Below, one piece after another: positions 24,928 through 32,613 of a DNA stretch of 64,000 nucleotides (within the stretch, counting starts at the first letter, position 1; each line of letters opens with the position of its first letter). Origin of the DNA: Streptomyces narbonensis (lineage in GTDB: Bacteria; Actinomycetota; Actinomycetes; Streptomycetales; Streptomycetaceae). The translations under genes and the position numbers were made by a program. The DNA lies in assembly GCF_014649015.1 (NCBI RefSeq), contig NZ_BMSF01000001.1, positions 744,001 through 808,000 of the forward strand, in the 5' to 3' direction. The notes beneath the pieces were generated by a model. It was not told the origin of the DNA and did no database searches. It was given only the letters and a program-made list of their open reading frames with translations.

Positions 24928-26850
24928 GTGGTGGGGGAAGAACCGAACGACGCACGTCCCGAGCCGTCCGACCGGGTGCCGGGAGCGGGAGACGGAACGT
25001 TGAACAGACCGCCGCAGGACGGTGGTACGGGCGGGGGCTTCGGTGCTCCTGCGCCCTGGGAGGCCCCGCCGCCCGGCGGCCCGGCACCCGGACCCGCGAG
25101 CGCCGCCGCCCCGGGAGCCTCCGGATCCTCGGCCCCGCCGCCCGGTTTCGGCCCGCAGCCCGGCGGCCCGCAGCCCGGCTTCGGCCCGCAGCCCGGCTTC
25201 GGCCCGCCGCCGGGCGCCGGTGCCGGTGCCGGGCAGGGATTCGGAGCGCCCGGGTCCGCGCCCGCGACCGCGACCGGCTGGGCCGGCGCGGGGACGCTGC
25301 CGCCGCCGCCCGGTGCTCCGCCCGGGTACGGCCCGCCCTCCGGCCAGGGGCCGCGCGGTGAGGCGAACCCGGCGCAGGCCGCCCTGATCGGCCTGCTCAA
25401 CCTCTCGTGCCTGGGCCTCGGCTACGTCCTCCTGCGCAACTGGATCGGCGCCGCGCTCTGCTGGGTCGCCACCGTGGCCCTGCTCGTCCTCGCGCTCCCC
25501 GCCGACGTCGACGGCGTGCCCATGGGCCTCCTCGTCGGCTACGGCGTCTTCCTGCTGGCCGTCGCCGCCGACGGGGCCCGGCGCGGACTGCGCGCGAACC
25601 TCAGGATCGGCGCCTCCTTCCGGCGCCTGGCCCTCCCGCTCGCCGTCGTGCTGCTCGCCGTCCCCGCGGGCGGTTCGCTCGCCTACGGGGCGGCCCGCGA
25701 CGAGGCGCGCGAGCAGGCGCTGCTCGACCGGCTCACCGCCGCCGACGCCCAGGTGACGTCGGCGGACGGCCTGGCCTTCGACCGGGCCGAGCCGCTCCTC
25801 GCCAAGGCCCTGGACGAGTACGAGGACCTGGGCACGAAGCACGCGGGCTCGCGGGCCGGCAAGCTCGTCCCCGCGCGGCTCGACGCGTACTACAAGACGG
25901 TCGCCGGCCCGTACGAGAAGAAGACGTACTGCGAGGCGATCGCCCCGCTCAAGCACCTTCGGGGGCTCGCCGACTCCTTCGACAAGGGCCTCCTGGGCTC
26001 CCGGCCCGCCAAGACCGACGAGCCGCTGGCGCACTCCCTCTACGAGTGCGGGACGGCCGCGCTCGCCGTGGCGACCGCCAAGCCGACGGCCGCCGAGAGC
26101 CTCAACGAGCTCCTCGGCACCTTCCCGAAGTCGTCCCACGCCACCCGCGTCGAGCCGGCCGTCCGGGAGGCGGTCAAGAAGCGCACGAGCGTGCTCGACA
26201 CCGTCCCCGAGCCCTGCGACACCACGGTCGAACTGCGCACGCTCCGGACGACCCTCAGGGACATGACGGACGCCTCGCTCGACGGCGTCACGCGCGAGGC
26301 CGTCGAGGGCCTCCAGCGGGGCGACTTCGCCTGCGGGACCGACCAGTTCAAGGACAAGGAGTACGAGGAGGCGGTCAAGACCATGACCGAGTACGCGACG
26401 GCGTACCCGGACAGCCCGCAGGCCGCGCACGCCCGCTCCATCGCCATCGCGGCCGAGATCGCCGACGAGGAGCCGGCGGCCGGCAAGCGCCTGCCGCCCT
26501 CGGAGGCTCCCGGCGGATCGCGGATGGTCCTGGTCGTGAGCAACGACGGCCCGGGCGCGGTGGACCTGCTCTACACGGGCCCGACGACCGGCAAGGTCAC
26601 GCTCAAGACCTGCACGACCTGCACCAAGTACCCCGGCCCGATCTTCTCGCAGGGCAAGAAGATCAAGGCGTGCCAGGGCCCCGCCTCCAAGTACCCGAAG
26701 GCGACCCTGCTGCTGCCCGCCGGTGACTACCACTTCCTCCAGAAGCGCGCGGGCACCGGTTCGTCGTACAGCGACACCAAGACCAGCAAGGTCAAGATCG
26801 AACCGGGCTACAGCTACACCAACTGCCTGTACGTGACCTCGGGCTACTGA
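24928..26850 (+). CDS. Pro/Gly-rich membrane protein of unknown function
   Basis: 640 residues. The first 140 are Pro/Gly/Ala-rich with FGPQPG repeats. Hydrophobic segments follow near 160-215 (ALIGLLNLSCLGLGYVLL, ALCWVATVALLVLALP, GLLVGYGVFLLAVAAD) and near 245 (LALPLAVVLLAVPAGGSLAY). The remaining 380 residues are extracellular or cytoplasmic helical repeats with conserved Cys (TYCEAIAPL, YECGTAAL, EPCDTTVEL, FACGTDQF) and the phrase YAKYPDSPQAAHARS-like YATAYPDSPQAAHARS, typical of TPR-like units. A C-terminal beta region has two CTTCTK-type cysteines. GTG 24928 was picked because GAGGGGG precedes it. Confidence 0.65.
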   Translation: MVGEEPNDARPEPSDRVPGAGDGTLNRPPQDGGTGGGFGAPAPWEAPPPGGPAPGPASAAAPGASGSSAPPPGFGPQPGGPQPGFGPQPGFGPPPGAGAGAGQGFGAPGSAPATATGWAGAGTLPPPPGAPPGYGPPSGQGPRGEANPAQAALIGLLNLSCLGLGYVLLRNWIGAALCWVATVALLVLALPADVDGVPMGLLVGYGVFLLAVAADGARRGLRANLRIGASFRRLALPLAVVLLAVPAGGSLAYGAARDEAREQALLDRLTAADAQVTSADGLAFDRAEPLLAKALDEYEDLGTKHAGSRAGKLVPARLDAYYKTVAGPYEKKTYCEAIAPLKHLRGLADSFDKGLLGSRPAKTDEPLAHSLYECGTAALAVATAKPTAAESLNELLGTFPKSSHATRVEPAVREAVKKRTSVLDTVPEPCDTTVELRTLRTTLRDMTDASLDGVTREAVEGLQRGDFACGTDQFKDKEYEEAVKTMTEYATAYPDSPQAAHARSIAIAAEIADEEPAAGKRLPPSEAPGGSRMVLVVSNDGPGAVDLLYTGPTTGKVTLKTCTTCTKYPGPIFSQGKKIKACQGPASKYPKATLLLPAGDYHFLQKRAGTGSSYSDTKTSKVKIEPGYSYTNCLYVTSGY

Positions 26851-26935
26851 CCCCCGCGTACCCGGCGCCGGCGTACCGGCACCCGCGTACCGACGGCCGT
26901 TCCCCGAGGAGGGGGCGGCCGTCGGGCCGTCCCGC

Positions 26936-27202
26936 CTACCGCGTACGCCTCCGCAGGACGACCAGCCAGCCGGCCCCGCCGACGAGGGCCGTGGCACCCA
27001 GGCCGAGGACCACACCCTCGCCGACGCCGAACGCCTTCATCTCCTCGTACGTGCGGGAGGTGGCGACGGTGGCGCGAACCGTCGTGCACACGTCGCCCGG
27101 GGACATCTCCTCCCCGTCGCAGTGGGGGGTTCGCAGGCTGTTGAGGGTCATGAGAAGCAGAAGGATCCCGAGCCCCGTGATGGCAACCGGTGGCTTGCTC
27201 AT
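26936..27202 (-). CDS. Small two-helix membrane protein
   Basis: 88 residues, with hydrophobic segments at about 7-20 (AITGLGILLLLMTLN) and 61-81 (GVVLGLGATALVGGAGWLVVL), a loop with two cysteines (PHCDGEEMSPGDVC) and a basic RRRTR end. No recognised family. ATG 27202 was selected over the start 36 bases upstream because it directly precedes the first membrane segment. Confidence 0.55.
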   Translation of the reverse strand: MSKPPVAITGLGILLLLMTLNSLRTPHCDGEEMSPGDVCTTVRATVATSRTYEEMKAFGVGEGVVLGLGATALVGGAGWLVVLRRRTR

Positions 27203-27289
27203 GACACAGTCCCCCGTCGTGTGTGCGTGCGGGGACATCCTGCGGCCGTGCGGGACGTGTCGTCCAGGTGCATGCCGGCCCGGAGAAGG

Positions 27290-27928
<639 letters not shown>

Positions 27929-27966
27929 CTACTGGCGAGTACGCGGTTACGGGCGCCTATCGTGCC

Positions 27967-28395
27967 CTACGCCCGTCCCGGCGCGCCCTCCGCGTCGCAC
28001 TCGAACCACACCGTCTTCCCGGCGGCGGTCCCGTCGACCCCCCACCGGTCCGTCACCGCCTCCACGAGCGCCAGCCCCCGCCCGCTCTCCTCCAGCGGAC
28101 CGGCGAGCTTCGCGAACACGGCCCCGGGGACGGAGTCCGCGACCTCCACCCGCAGCCCGTGCGGCTCCCGCAGGATCAGCACAGAGCACCGCCGGCCCGG
28201 CACGTGCCGGACGACGTTGGCGACGAGCTCGGTGAGCGCGAGAGTCGCCGGGTCGGCGAGGTGGCCGAGCGCCCAGCGCGTGAGGTAGACGCGCAGGATG
28301 CGGCGCATGTGACCGGCGGAGTGCTCACCCACGGTGAACCCCATCCGGTAGCTGGTGGCAAGAACCGGGGGATAGAGGTCAGTTGCGTGATTCAT
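27967..28395 (-). CDS. HATPase_c_2 anti-sigma-type ATP-binding protein
   Basis: 142 residues. A GHKL ATPase domain shows the N box ALTELVANVVRHVP, the G1 box VADSVPGA and the G2 box ESGRGLALVEAVTDRWG. Stand-alone proteins of this type in Streptomyces act as serine kinases/anti-sigma factors. It is divergent from an HTH-DUF5753 regulator and a DUF397 protein, a trio repeated many times in Streptomyces genomes (abaA/whiJ-like loci), so a shared developmental or antibiotic-control function is inferred. Confidence 0.85.
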   Translation of the reverse strand: MNHATDLYPPVLATSYRMGFTVGEHSAGHMRRILRVYLTRWALGHLADPATLALTELVANVVRHVPGRRCSVLILREPHGLRVEVADSVPGAVFAKLAGPLEESGRGLALVEAVTDRWGVDGTAAGKTVWFECDAEGAPGRA

Positions 28396-28479
28396 GCCAC
28401 CAGGGTGGGGCGGCGTCGTTACGCTCGGCTACGGACTGAACGCAACGCCTCACCGTGTGAGCTTGGGGGTGACCTCGCC

Positions 28480-29319
28480 GTGGTCAACATCCGCAGCCTG
28501 GATCCCAGCGCCTCGCCGCTGGACTACTACGGATCGGAACTCCGCCGCCTGAGAGAGGAGGCGAACCTCGGGCAGGCGCAGTTGGGTTCGATCCTCTACT
28601 GCACGGCCTCCCTCATCGGCCAGATAGAGACGGCGAAGAAGGTGCCCACCCGCCAGTTCTCGGAACGGCTGGACGCAGCGCTGATGACGGGCGGGGTGTT
28701 CACCCGGCTGGTGGGGCTGGTCCTGAAGAGCCAGCTGCCGACGTGGTTCCAGCCGTACGCGGAGCTGGAGGCGAAGGCGACGTACATCTCGACGTACCAG
28801 TCGCAACTGGTCTACGGCCTGCTCCAGACGGCCGCGTACGCCCGGGCGGTCCTGAGCGTTGAAAACCCGGGCCGGCTCGACGAGATGGTGGCGGCCCGGA
28901 TGGAACGCCAGCGGATCCTGGAGCGGGAGCTCCCGCCGGTGCTGTGCGTGGTCCTCGACGAGGCGGTGCTGTACCGGGAGATCGGCGGGGCGGGGGTGAT
29001 GCGGAACCAACTCGGCCACGTGTTGGGTTTCCGTGACCACCCGTGGGTGCAGGTGCAGGTGCTGCCCTTTGCGGTCGGTCAGCACCCGGGTCTGCTGGGT
29101 TCGTTCACCCTTCTGCGCTTTGAGGACGATCCGGATGTCTTCTATTCGCCGGTTTACGGTGGAGGACACATGGCCGCAGATACGCAAGTGATCAGGGAAC
29201 GGACCGTCGGCTACGCTCGGCTGCAAGCCTCGGCCCTCTCCAGGGAGGACTCGGCGGCGCTGATCGAACGCGCGATGAAGGAGCGGTATGGGCACCAGCC
29301 AGGAACTGCGGTGGCGTAA
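28480..29319 (+). CDS. HTH (Xre-type) regulator with DUF5753 domain
   Basis: 279 residues. The N-terminal HTH covers about 18-75 (ELRRLREEANLGQAQLGSIL, then LIGQIETAKKVPT). The DUF5753 domain follows with YISTYQSQLVYGLLQTAAYARAV and IQVQVLPF-like WVQVQVLPFAVGQHPG. This is the WhiJ-like family of Streptomyces, thought to control DUF397 partner activity. GTG 28480 starts just before the conserved segment. The 3' end overlaps the DUF397 gene by 32 bases, which fixes their co-expression. Confidence 0.87.
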   Translation: MVNIRSLDPSASPLDYYGSELRRLREEANLGQAQLGSILYCTASLIGQIETAKKVPTRQFSERLDAALMTGGVFTRLVGLVLKSQLPTWFQPYAELEAKATYISTYQSQLVYGLLQTAAYARAVLSVENPGRLDEMVAARMERQRILERELPPVLCVVLDEAVLYREIGGAGVMRNQLGHVLGFRDHPWVQVQVLPFAVGQHPGLLGSFTLLRFEDDPDVFYSPVYGGGHMAADTQVIRERTVGYARLQASALSREDSAALIERAMKERYGHQPGTAVA

Positions 29320-29563
29320 GTCCTCCTACAGCGGCCCCGACGGCGGCGAGTGCATCGAGTGCGCCCCCCTCGGCACCGCAGCCTGGCATAAGTCCTCCTT
29401 CAGCGGCTCCGACGGCGGCGACTGCATCGAAGTCGCCGACCTCACCGCCCACATCGCCGTCCGCGACTCCAAGAACCCCGAAGGCCCCGCCTTCCTCGCC
29501 CGCCCCGCCGCCTTCACGGCCTTCGTGCGCGCCGCCGTCGAGGGGCGTATCGGCGGGCGCTGA
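29288..29563 (+). CDS. DUF397 protein with a duplicated motif
   Basis: 91 residues. The DUF397 core, usually one copy of W-x-KSS-x-S-x-xGG-x-C-[VI]-E, occurs twice: WRKSSYSGPDGGECIECA and WHKSSFSGSDGGDCIEVAD, then VAVRDSKNP-like IAVRDSKNPEGPAF. It ends in a helix FTAFVRAAVEG. Function in the DUF5753-HTH/DUF397 pair is thought to be a small regulatory or toxin-like partner. ATG lies inside the preceding gene. Confidence 0.85.
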   Translation: MGTSQELRWRKSSYSGPDGGECIECAPLGTAAWHKSSFSGSDGGDCIEVADLTAHIAVRDSKNPEGPAFLARPAAFTAFVRAAVEGRIGGR

Positions 29564-29565
29564 TC

Positions 29566-30024
29566 ATGACGACCCTCATAGGGACGATGATCCTCGCCAT
29601 CGGCCTGCCGGCCTGGGCGGGGATCACCTACGTCGGGCTGGTCCGGGCCCGCAGGGGCGACGACCTGCCCCAGCCCGATCCGCCCCGGCTCCGCCGCACG
29701 CCCGCCAAGAAGGCGGCCTGGGTCGCCGTGCTCGCCTACCTCGTGGGCGGGGCGCTGCACCTGTACGGGCTGTCGTACCTGCCGTTCCTCTTCCCGGAGG
29801 ACGCGTGCTGGTTCAACGCGGGGTACATGGGCGTCCCCGACTCCAGCAGCGCGCTCCCCGTCAGCCTGGTGTGCGCGGGCGAGGAGATCGTCCCGTGGTG
29901 GCTGAACCCCGCGCTGCTCGTTCTCGCGGTCACCGCCGTCGGCGCGACCGTCACGAGCGCCGTCCTCGCCCTGCGGCGCCGCGCCGCGCGGCGAGCTCTC
30001 CGGCCGGCGGATTCCCGTTCGTGA
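29566..30024 (+). CDS. Small membrane protein
   Basis: 152 residues with three hydrophobic segments (ILAIGLPAWAGITYVGLV, AAWVAVLAYLVGGALHLYGL, LLVLAVTAVGATVTSAVLAL), an extracellular loop with two cysteines (DACWFNAGYMG and LVCAGEE) and a basic tail. No family recognised. It starts two bases after the DUF397 stop and is likely in the same operon. A strong hairpin at 30054-30086 follows. Confidence 0.62.
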   Translation: MTTLIGTMILAIGLPAWAGITYVGLVRARRGDDLPQPDPPRLRRTPAKKAAWVAVLAYLVGGALHLYGLSYLPFLFPEDACWFNAGYMGVPDSSSALPVSLVCAGEEIVPWWLNPALLVLAVTAVGATVTSAVLALRRRAARRALRPADSRS

Positions 30025-30053
30025 CGGATTCGTCGTGACGGCCCGATGACACC

Positions 30054-30086
30054 GAAGCCCCGCCGGACGATTGCCGGCGGGGCTTC
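30054..30086. terminator. Bidirectional hairpin between convergent genes
   Basis: GAAGCCCCGCCGG pairs with CCGGCGGGGCTTC around ACGATTG. Thirteen perfect pairs sit between the rightward membrane-protein gene and the leftward DUF4259 gene. Confidence 0.78.
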
Positions 30087-30092
30087 CGGTCG

Positions 30093-30497
30093 TCAAGGGG
30101 CGAGGACCGCCCGGAGCTTCCGTATGCCCGCCTTCCACTCCTCGCCGTCCGACTCCTCCCACAGCTCCAGCAGTTCCGACTCCGGGCCGAGTACGCGGTC
30201 GAGGGCGGCCACGGCCAGCGGACGGAGGTCCGTCGGGAGTTCGGGCAGGGGCTTCTTCGGGGCGTACGAGGTGGTGACCGGGTCGCCGCCGGGGCACTGC
30301 GCGGCGAGCAGGGCGGCCGAGGCGACGGCCTTCACCGCGAAGTAGGAATCCAGGAAGGTGTCGTCGCCCGTCGCGGTCACCTCCTCGAAGGCCGCGCGCA
30401 GCACCTCCGCCTTCTTCTCCGCCGGTGCCTCGTCCACCCGGTACGAGAAGTCGGCGGCGGTGTCGTTGTCGAAGGGGCCGATGTCCCACGTACCCAT
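30093..30497 (-). CDS. DUF4259 domain protein
   Basis: 134 residues starting MGTWDIGPFDNDTAADF, the hallmark of DUF4259, and continuing with AALLAAQCPGG and LRPLAVAALDRVLGPESELLELWEES. Soluble, acidic. Function unknown. The long open frame upstream of the ATG is not conserved in character. Confidence 0.82.
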   Translation of the reverse strand: MGTWDIGPFDNDTAADFSYRVDEAPAEKKAEVLRAAFEEVTATGDDTFLDSYFAVKAVASAALLAAQCPGGDPVTTSYAPKKPLPELPTDLRPLAVAALDRVLGPESELLELWEESDGEEWKAGIRKLRAVLAP

Positions 30498-30574
30498 GGC
30501 GTGCTCGCTTTCGCTGTCGTTCAGGTCTCCGGGCATCGTGGCAGGCCCCACTGACAACGGGCCCTCAAGGCCCG

Positions 30575-30976
30575 TCAGGTGCCGAGCGCGTGGCCGGTCG
30601 TCGCGTCGACGTGGGCCGGAAGCTCGTCGTGGCGGTCGCCGACCGTCGACGTGCCCGTGGGCTCGAACATGAGGATGGCGGCGCCCTCGGGGGCGTACGG
30701 CCTGTGCTCCGTGCCGCGCGGGACGGTGAAGACCGAGCCGCGGGGGAGGCGGACCGTGCGCTCCCCGGCCGGCTCGCGCAGCGAGAGGTGCAGCTCGCCG
30801 TCGAGGACGAGGAAGAACTCGTCGGTGGTGTCGTGGGCGTGCCAGACGTGCTCGCCCGCGACCTTGGCGACGCGGACGTCGTAGTCGTTGACGTGCGTGA
30901 CGACGCGGGGGCTCCACAGGGCGTCGAAGGAGGCCAGGGCCTGGTCGAGGGCGATGGGGTCGCTGCCGTTGCTCAT
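30575..30976 (-). CDS. Cupin-domain protein
   Basis: 133 residues with a single cupin barrel. Motif 1 is [18 protein letters not shown] (metal-binding His, His, Glu) and motif 2 is [13 protein letters not shown] with the last His. It could be a metal-dependent isomerase, dioxygenase or sugar-binding protein. The start [12 protein letters not shown] was chosen over a longer frame because the upstream residues are out of character. It is divergent from the FKBP gene. Confidence 0.8.
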   Translation of the reverse strand: MSNGSDPIALDQALASFDALWSPRVVTHVNDYDVRVAKVAGEHVWHAHDTTDEFFLVLDGELHLSLREPAGERTVRLPRGSVFTVPRGTEHRPYAPEGAAILMFEPTGTSTVGDRHDELPAHVDATTGHALGT

Positions 30977-31100
30977 ACGGGGATCGTCGCCGGTGGGGCG
31001 TGGGTGGTGTGAGTGCCAGGAATCGCATATGTCGCACGAATCCTCGCAGGTACGTATCGTCGCCATGGCCACACGGCCACTCACCAGAGAAGAGGAACCC

Positions 31101-31427
31101 ATGGGAGTCACGCGAGAAGTCATCGAGGCGGGGGACGGCCAGAACTTCCCCAAGCCCGGAGACGTGGTGACGATGCACTACACCGGCACGCTGGAGAACG
31201 GGAACAAGTTCGACTCCTCCCGGGACCGGGGCGAGCCCTTCGTCAGTCAGATCGGCGTCGGCCAGCTCATCAAGGGCTGGGACGAGGGCGTCCCGCAGAT
31301 GTCCGTGGGCGAGCGCGCCAAGCTGACGATCACCTCCGACTACGGCTACGGCGACCGGGGTGTGCCGGGCGTCATCCCGCCCAAGGCCACGCTCGTCTTC
31401 GACGTGCAGCTCATCAAGATCAACTAG
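31101..31427 (+). CDS. FKBP-type peptidyl-prolyl isomerase
   Basis: 108 residues, the size of human FKBP12. Active-site residues are visible as [55 protein letters not shown] and VFDVQLIKI. It is cytoplasmic (no signal). It accelerates proline isomerisation in folding. Ribosome site AGAGGA is five bases before the ATG. A hairpin terminator follows. Confidence 0.93.
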   Translation: MGVTREVIEAGDGQNFPKPGDVVTMHYTGTLENGNKFDSSRDRGEPFVSQIGVGQLIKGWDEGVPQMSVGERAKLTITSDYGYGDRGVPGVIPPKATLVFDVQLIKIN

Positions 31428-31467
31428 GGTCCGCCCCTACCCGCCCGGCAGCGTCCGGGCGTGGCTT

Positions 31468-31496
31468 CGTTCCCCCGGCCACGCGCCGGGGGAACG
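31468..31496 (+). terminator. Hairpin after the FKBP gene
   Basis: CGTTCCCCCGG pairs with CCGGGGGAACG around CCACGCG, 40 bases after the FKBP stop. Confidence 0.7.
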
Positions 31497-31563
31497 CCCG
31501 CCGGGCGGGCCGGCGCCTCCCCGGCCGGTGGAGCGCGGACCGCGTGAATGCCAGGAGAAGCCC

Positions 31564-32559
31564 ATGCCGCCGCACGCGTCCTCGCAGGGGACCCACGCCG
31601 ACCGTCTTCACCGGGTCGTCGTGATCGTCGACGCCAACTCGAACCCCTTCGAGCTCGGCTGCGCCACCGAGGTCTTCGGTCTGCGCCGCCCCGAGATCGG
31701 CCGCGAGCTGTACGACTTCCGCCTCTGCTCGCCCGAGCCGGACACCCTCATGCGGGACGGGTTCTTCACCCTCTCCGGGGTCGCCGGTCTGGAGGCGGCC
31801 GAGGCGGCGGACACCGTGATCGTCCCCAACCGGCCCGACGTCGAGGTGCCCCGCCGGCCGGCGGTGCTCGACGCCGTGCGCAGGGCGCACGCGCGCGGTG
31901 CGCGGCTCGTCGGCTTCTGCAGCGGTGCCTTCACGCTCGCCGAGGCCGGGGTGCTCGACGGACGGCGGGCCACCGCGCACTGGCAGTGGGCGGAGGACTT
32001 CCGGGTGCGCTACCCCGCCGTGGCGCTCGAAGAAGACGTCCTCTTCGTCGACGACGGCGACATCCTCACCGCCGCCGGCAGCGCCGCCGCGCTCGACCTC
32101 GGGCTGCACCTGGTCCGTCGCGACCACGGCGCGGAGATCGCCAACGCGGTCAGCCGGCGCCTGGTCTTCGCGGCCCACCGGGACGGCGGGCAGCGGCAGT
32201 TCGTGGAGCGGCCCGTGCCCGACATCCCCGACGAGTCGCTCGCTCCCGTCCTGGCCTGGGCGCAGGAGCGCCTCGACGAGCCCCTGACGGTCGCCGCCCT
32301 GGCCGCGCGCGCCGCCGTCAGTCCCGCGACCCTGCACCGCCGCTTCCGGTCGCAGTTGGGCACGACCCCGCTGGCCTGGCTCACGGGGGAGCGGGTCGCC
32401 CTGGCCTGCCGTCTCATCGAGCGGGGCGAGGCGCGCCTCGACGCGGTCGCACGGAGCAGCGGGCTCGGTTCGGCCGCGCACCTGCGGGCCCTCATGCGCC
32501 GCGAGACGGGGCTCGCCCCGTCGGAGTACCGCCGCAGGTTCGGCCCCGGATTCCCCTGA
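31564..32559 (+). CDS. GlxA-type AraC-family transcriptional regulator
   Basis: 331 residues. The N-terminal half is a DJ-1/PfpI-like domain (RVVVIVDANSNPFELG, then GFCSGAFTLAEAGVLDGRRATAHW, with a Cys at the nucleophile elbow). The C-terminal AraC HTH has LTVAALAARAAVSPATLHRRFRSQ and RLDAVARSSGLGSAAHLRALMRRETG. Such regulators sense small metabolites and usually activate a neighbouring operon. AGGAG lies nine bases before ATG 31564. It ends 54 bases before the acyl-CoA dehydrogenase start, but that operon has its own promoter with two operators. Confidence 0.87.
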   Translation: MPPHASSQGTHADRLHRVVVIVDANSNPFELGCATEVFGLRRPEIGRELYDFRLCSPEPDTLMRDGFFTLSGVAGLEAAEAADTVIVPNRPDVEVPRRPAVLDAVRRAHARGARLVGFCSGAFTLAEAGVLDGRRATAHWQWAEDFRVRYPAVALEEDVLFVDDGDILTAAGSAAALDLGLHLVRRDHGAEIANAVSRRLVFAAHRDGGQRQFVERPVPDIPDESLAPVLAWAQERLDEPLTVAALAARAAVSPATLHRRFRSQLGTTPLAWLTGERVALACRLIERGEARLDAVARSSGLGSAAHLRALMRRETGLAPSEYRRRFGPGFP

Positions 32560-32571
32560 TCTCCACGTCAT

Positions 32572-32586
32572 CTGACCTTCCGTCAG
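32572..32586. promoter_or_regulatory. 15-bp CTGAC palindrome at the acyl-CoA dehydrogenase promoter
   Basis: CTGACCTTCCGTCAG, 5-base perfect arms. It is only two bases away from the KstR-type box that follows. Confidence 0.55.
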
Positions 32587-32588
32587 AA

Positions 32589-32602
32589 TGGAACGTGTTC
32601 TA
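32589..32602. promoter_or_regulatory. Perfect KstR-type box, acyl-CoA dehydrogenase promoter
   Basis: TGGAACGTGTTCTA fits TnnAACnnGTTnnA exactly. The overlapping TAGTCT (32601-32606) looks like the -10 element. The ATG is only 12 bases after the box, so a bound repressor would cover the promoter and start site. Confidence 0.7.
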
Positions 32603-32613
32603 GTCTGCGGCGC

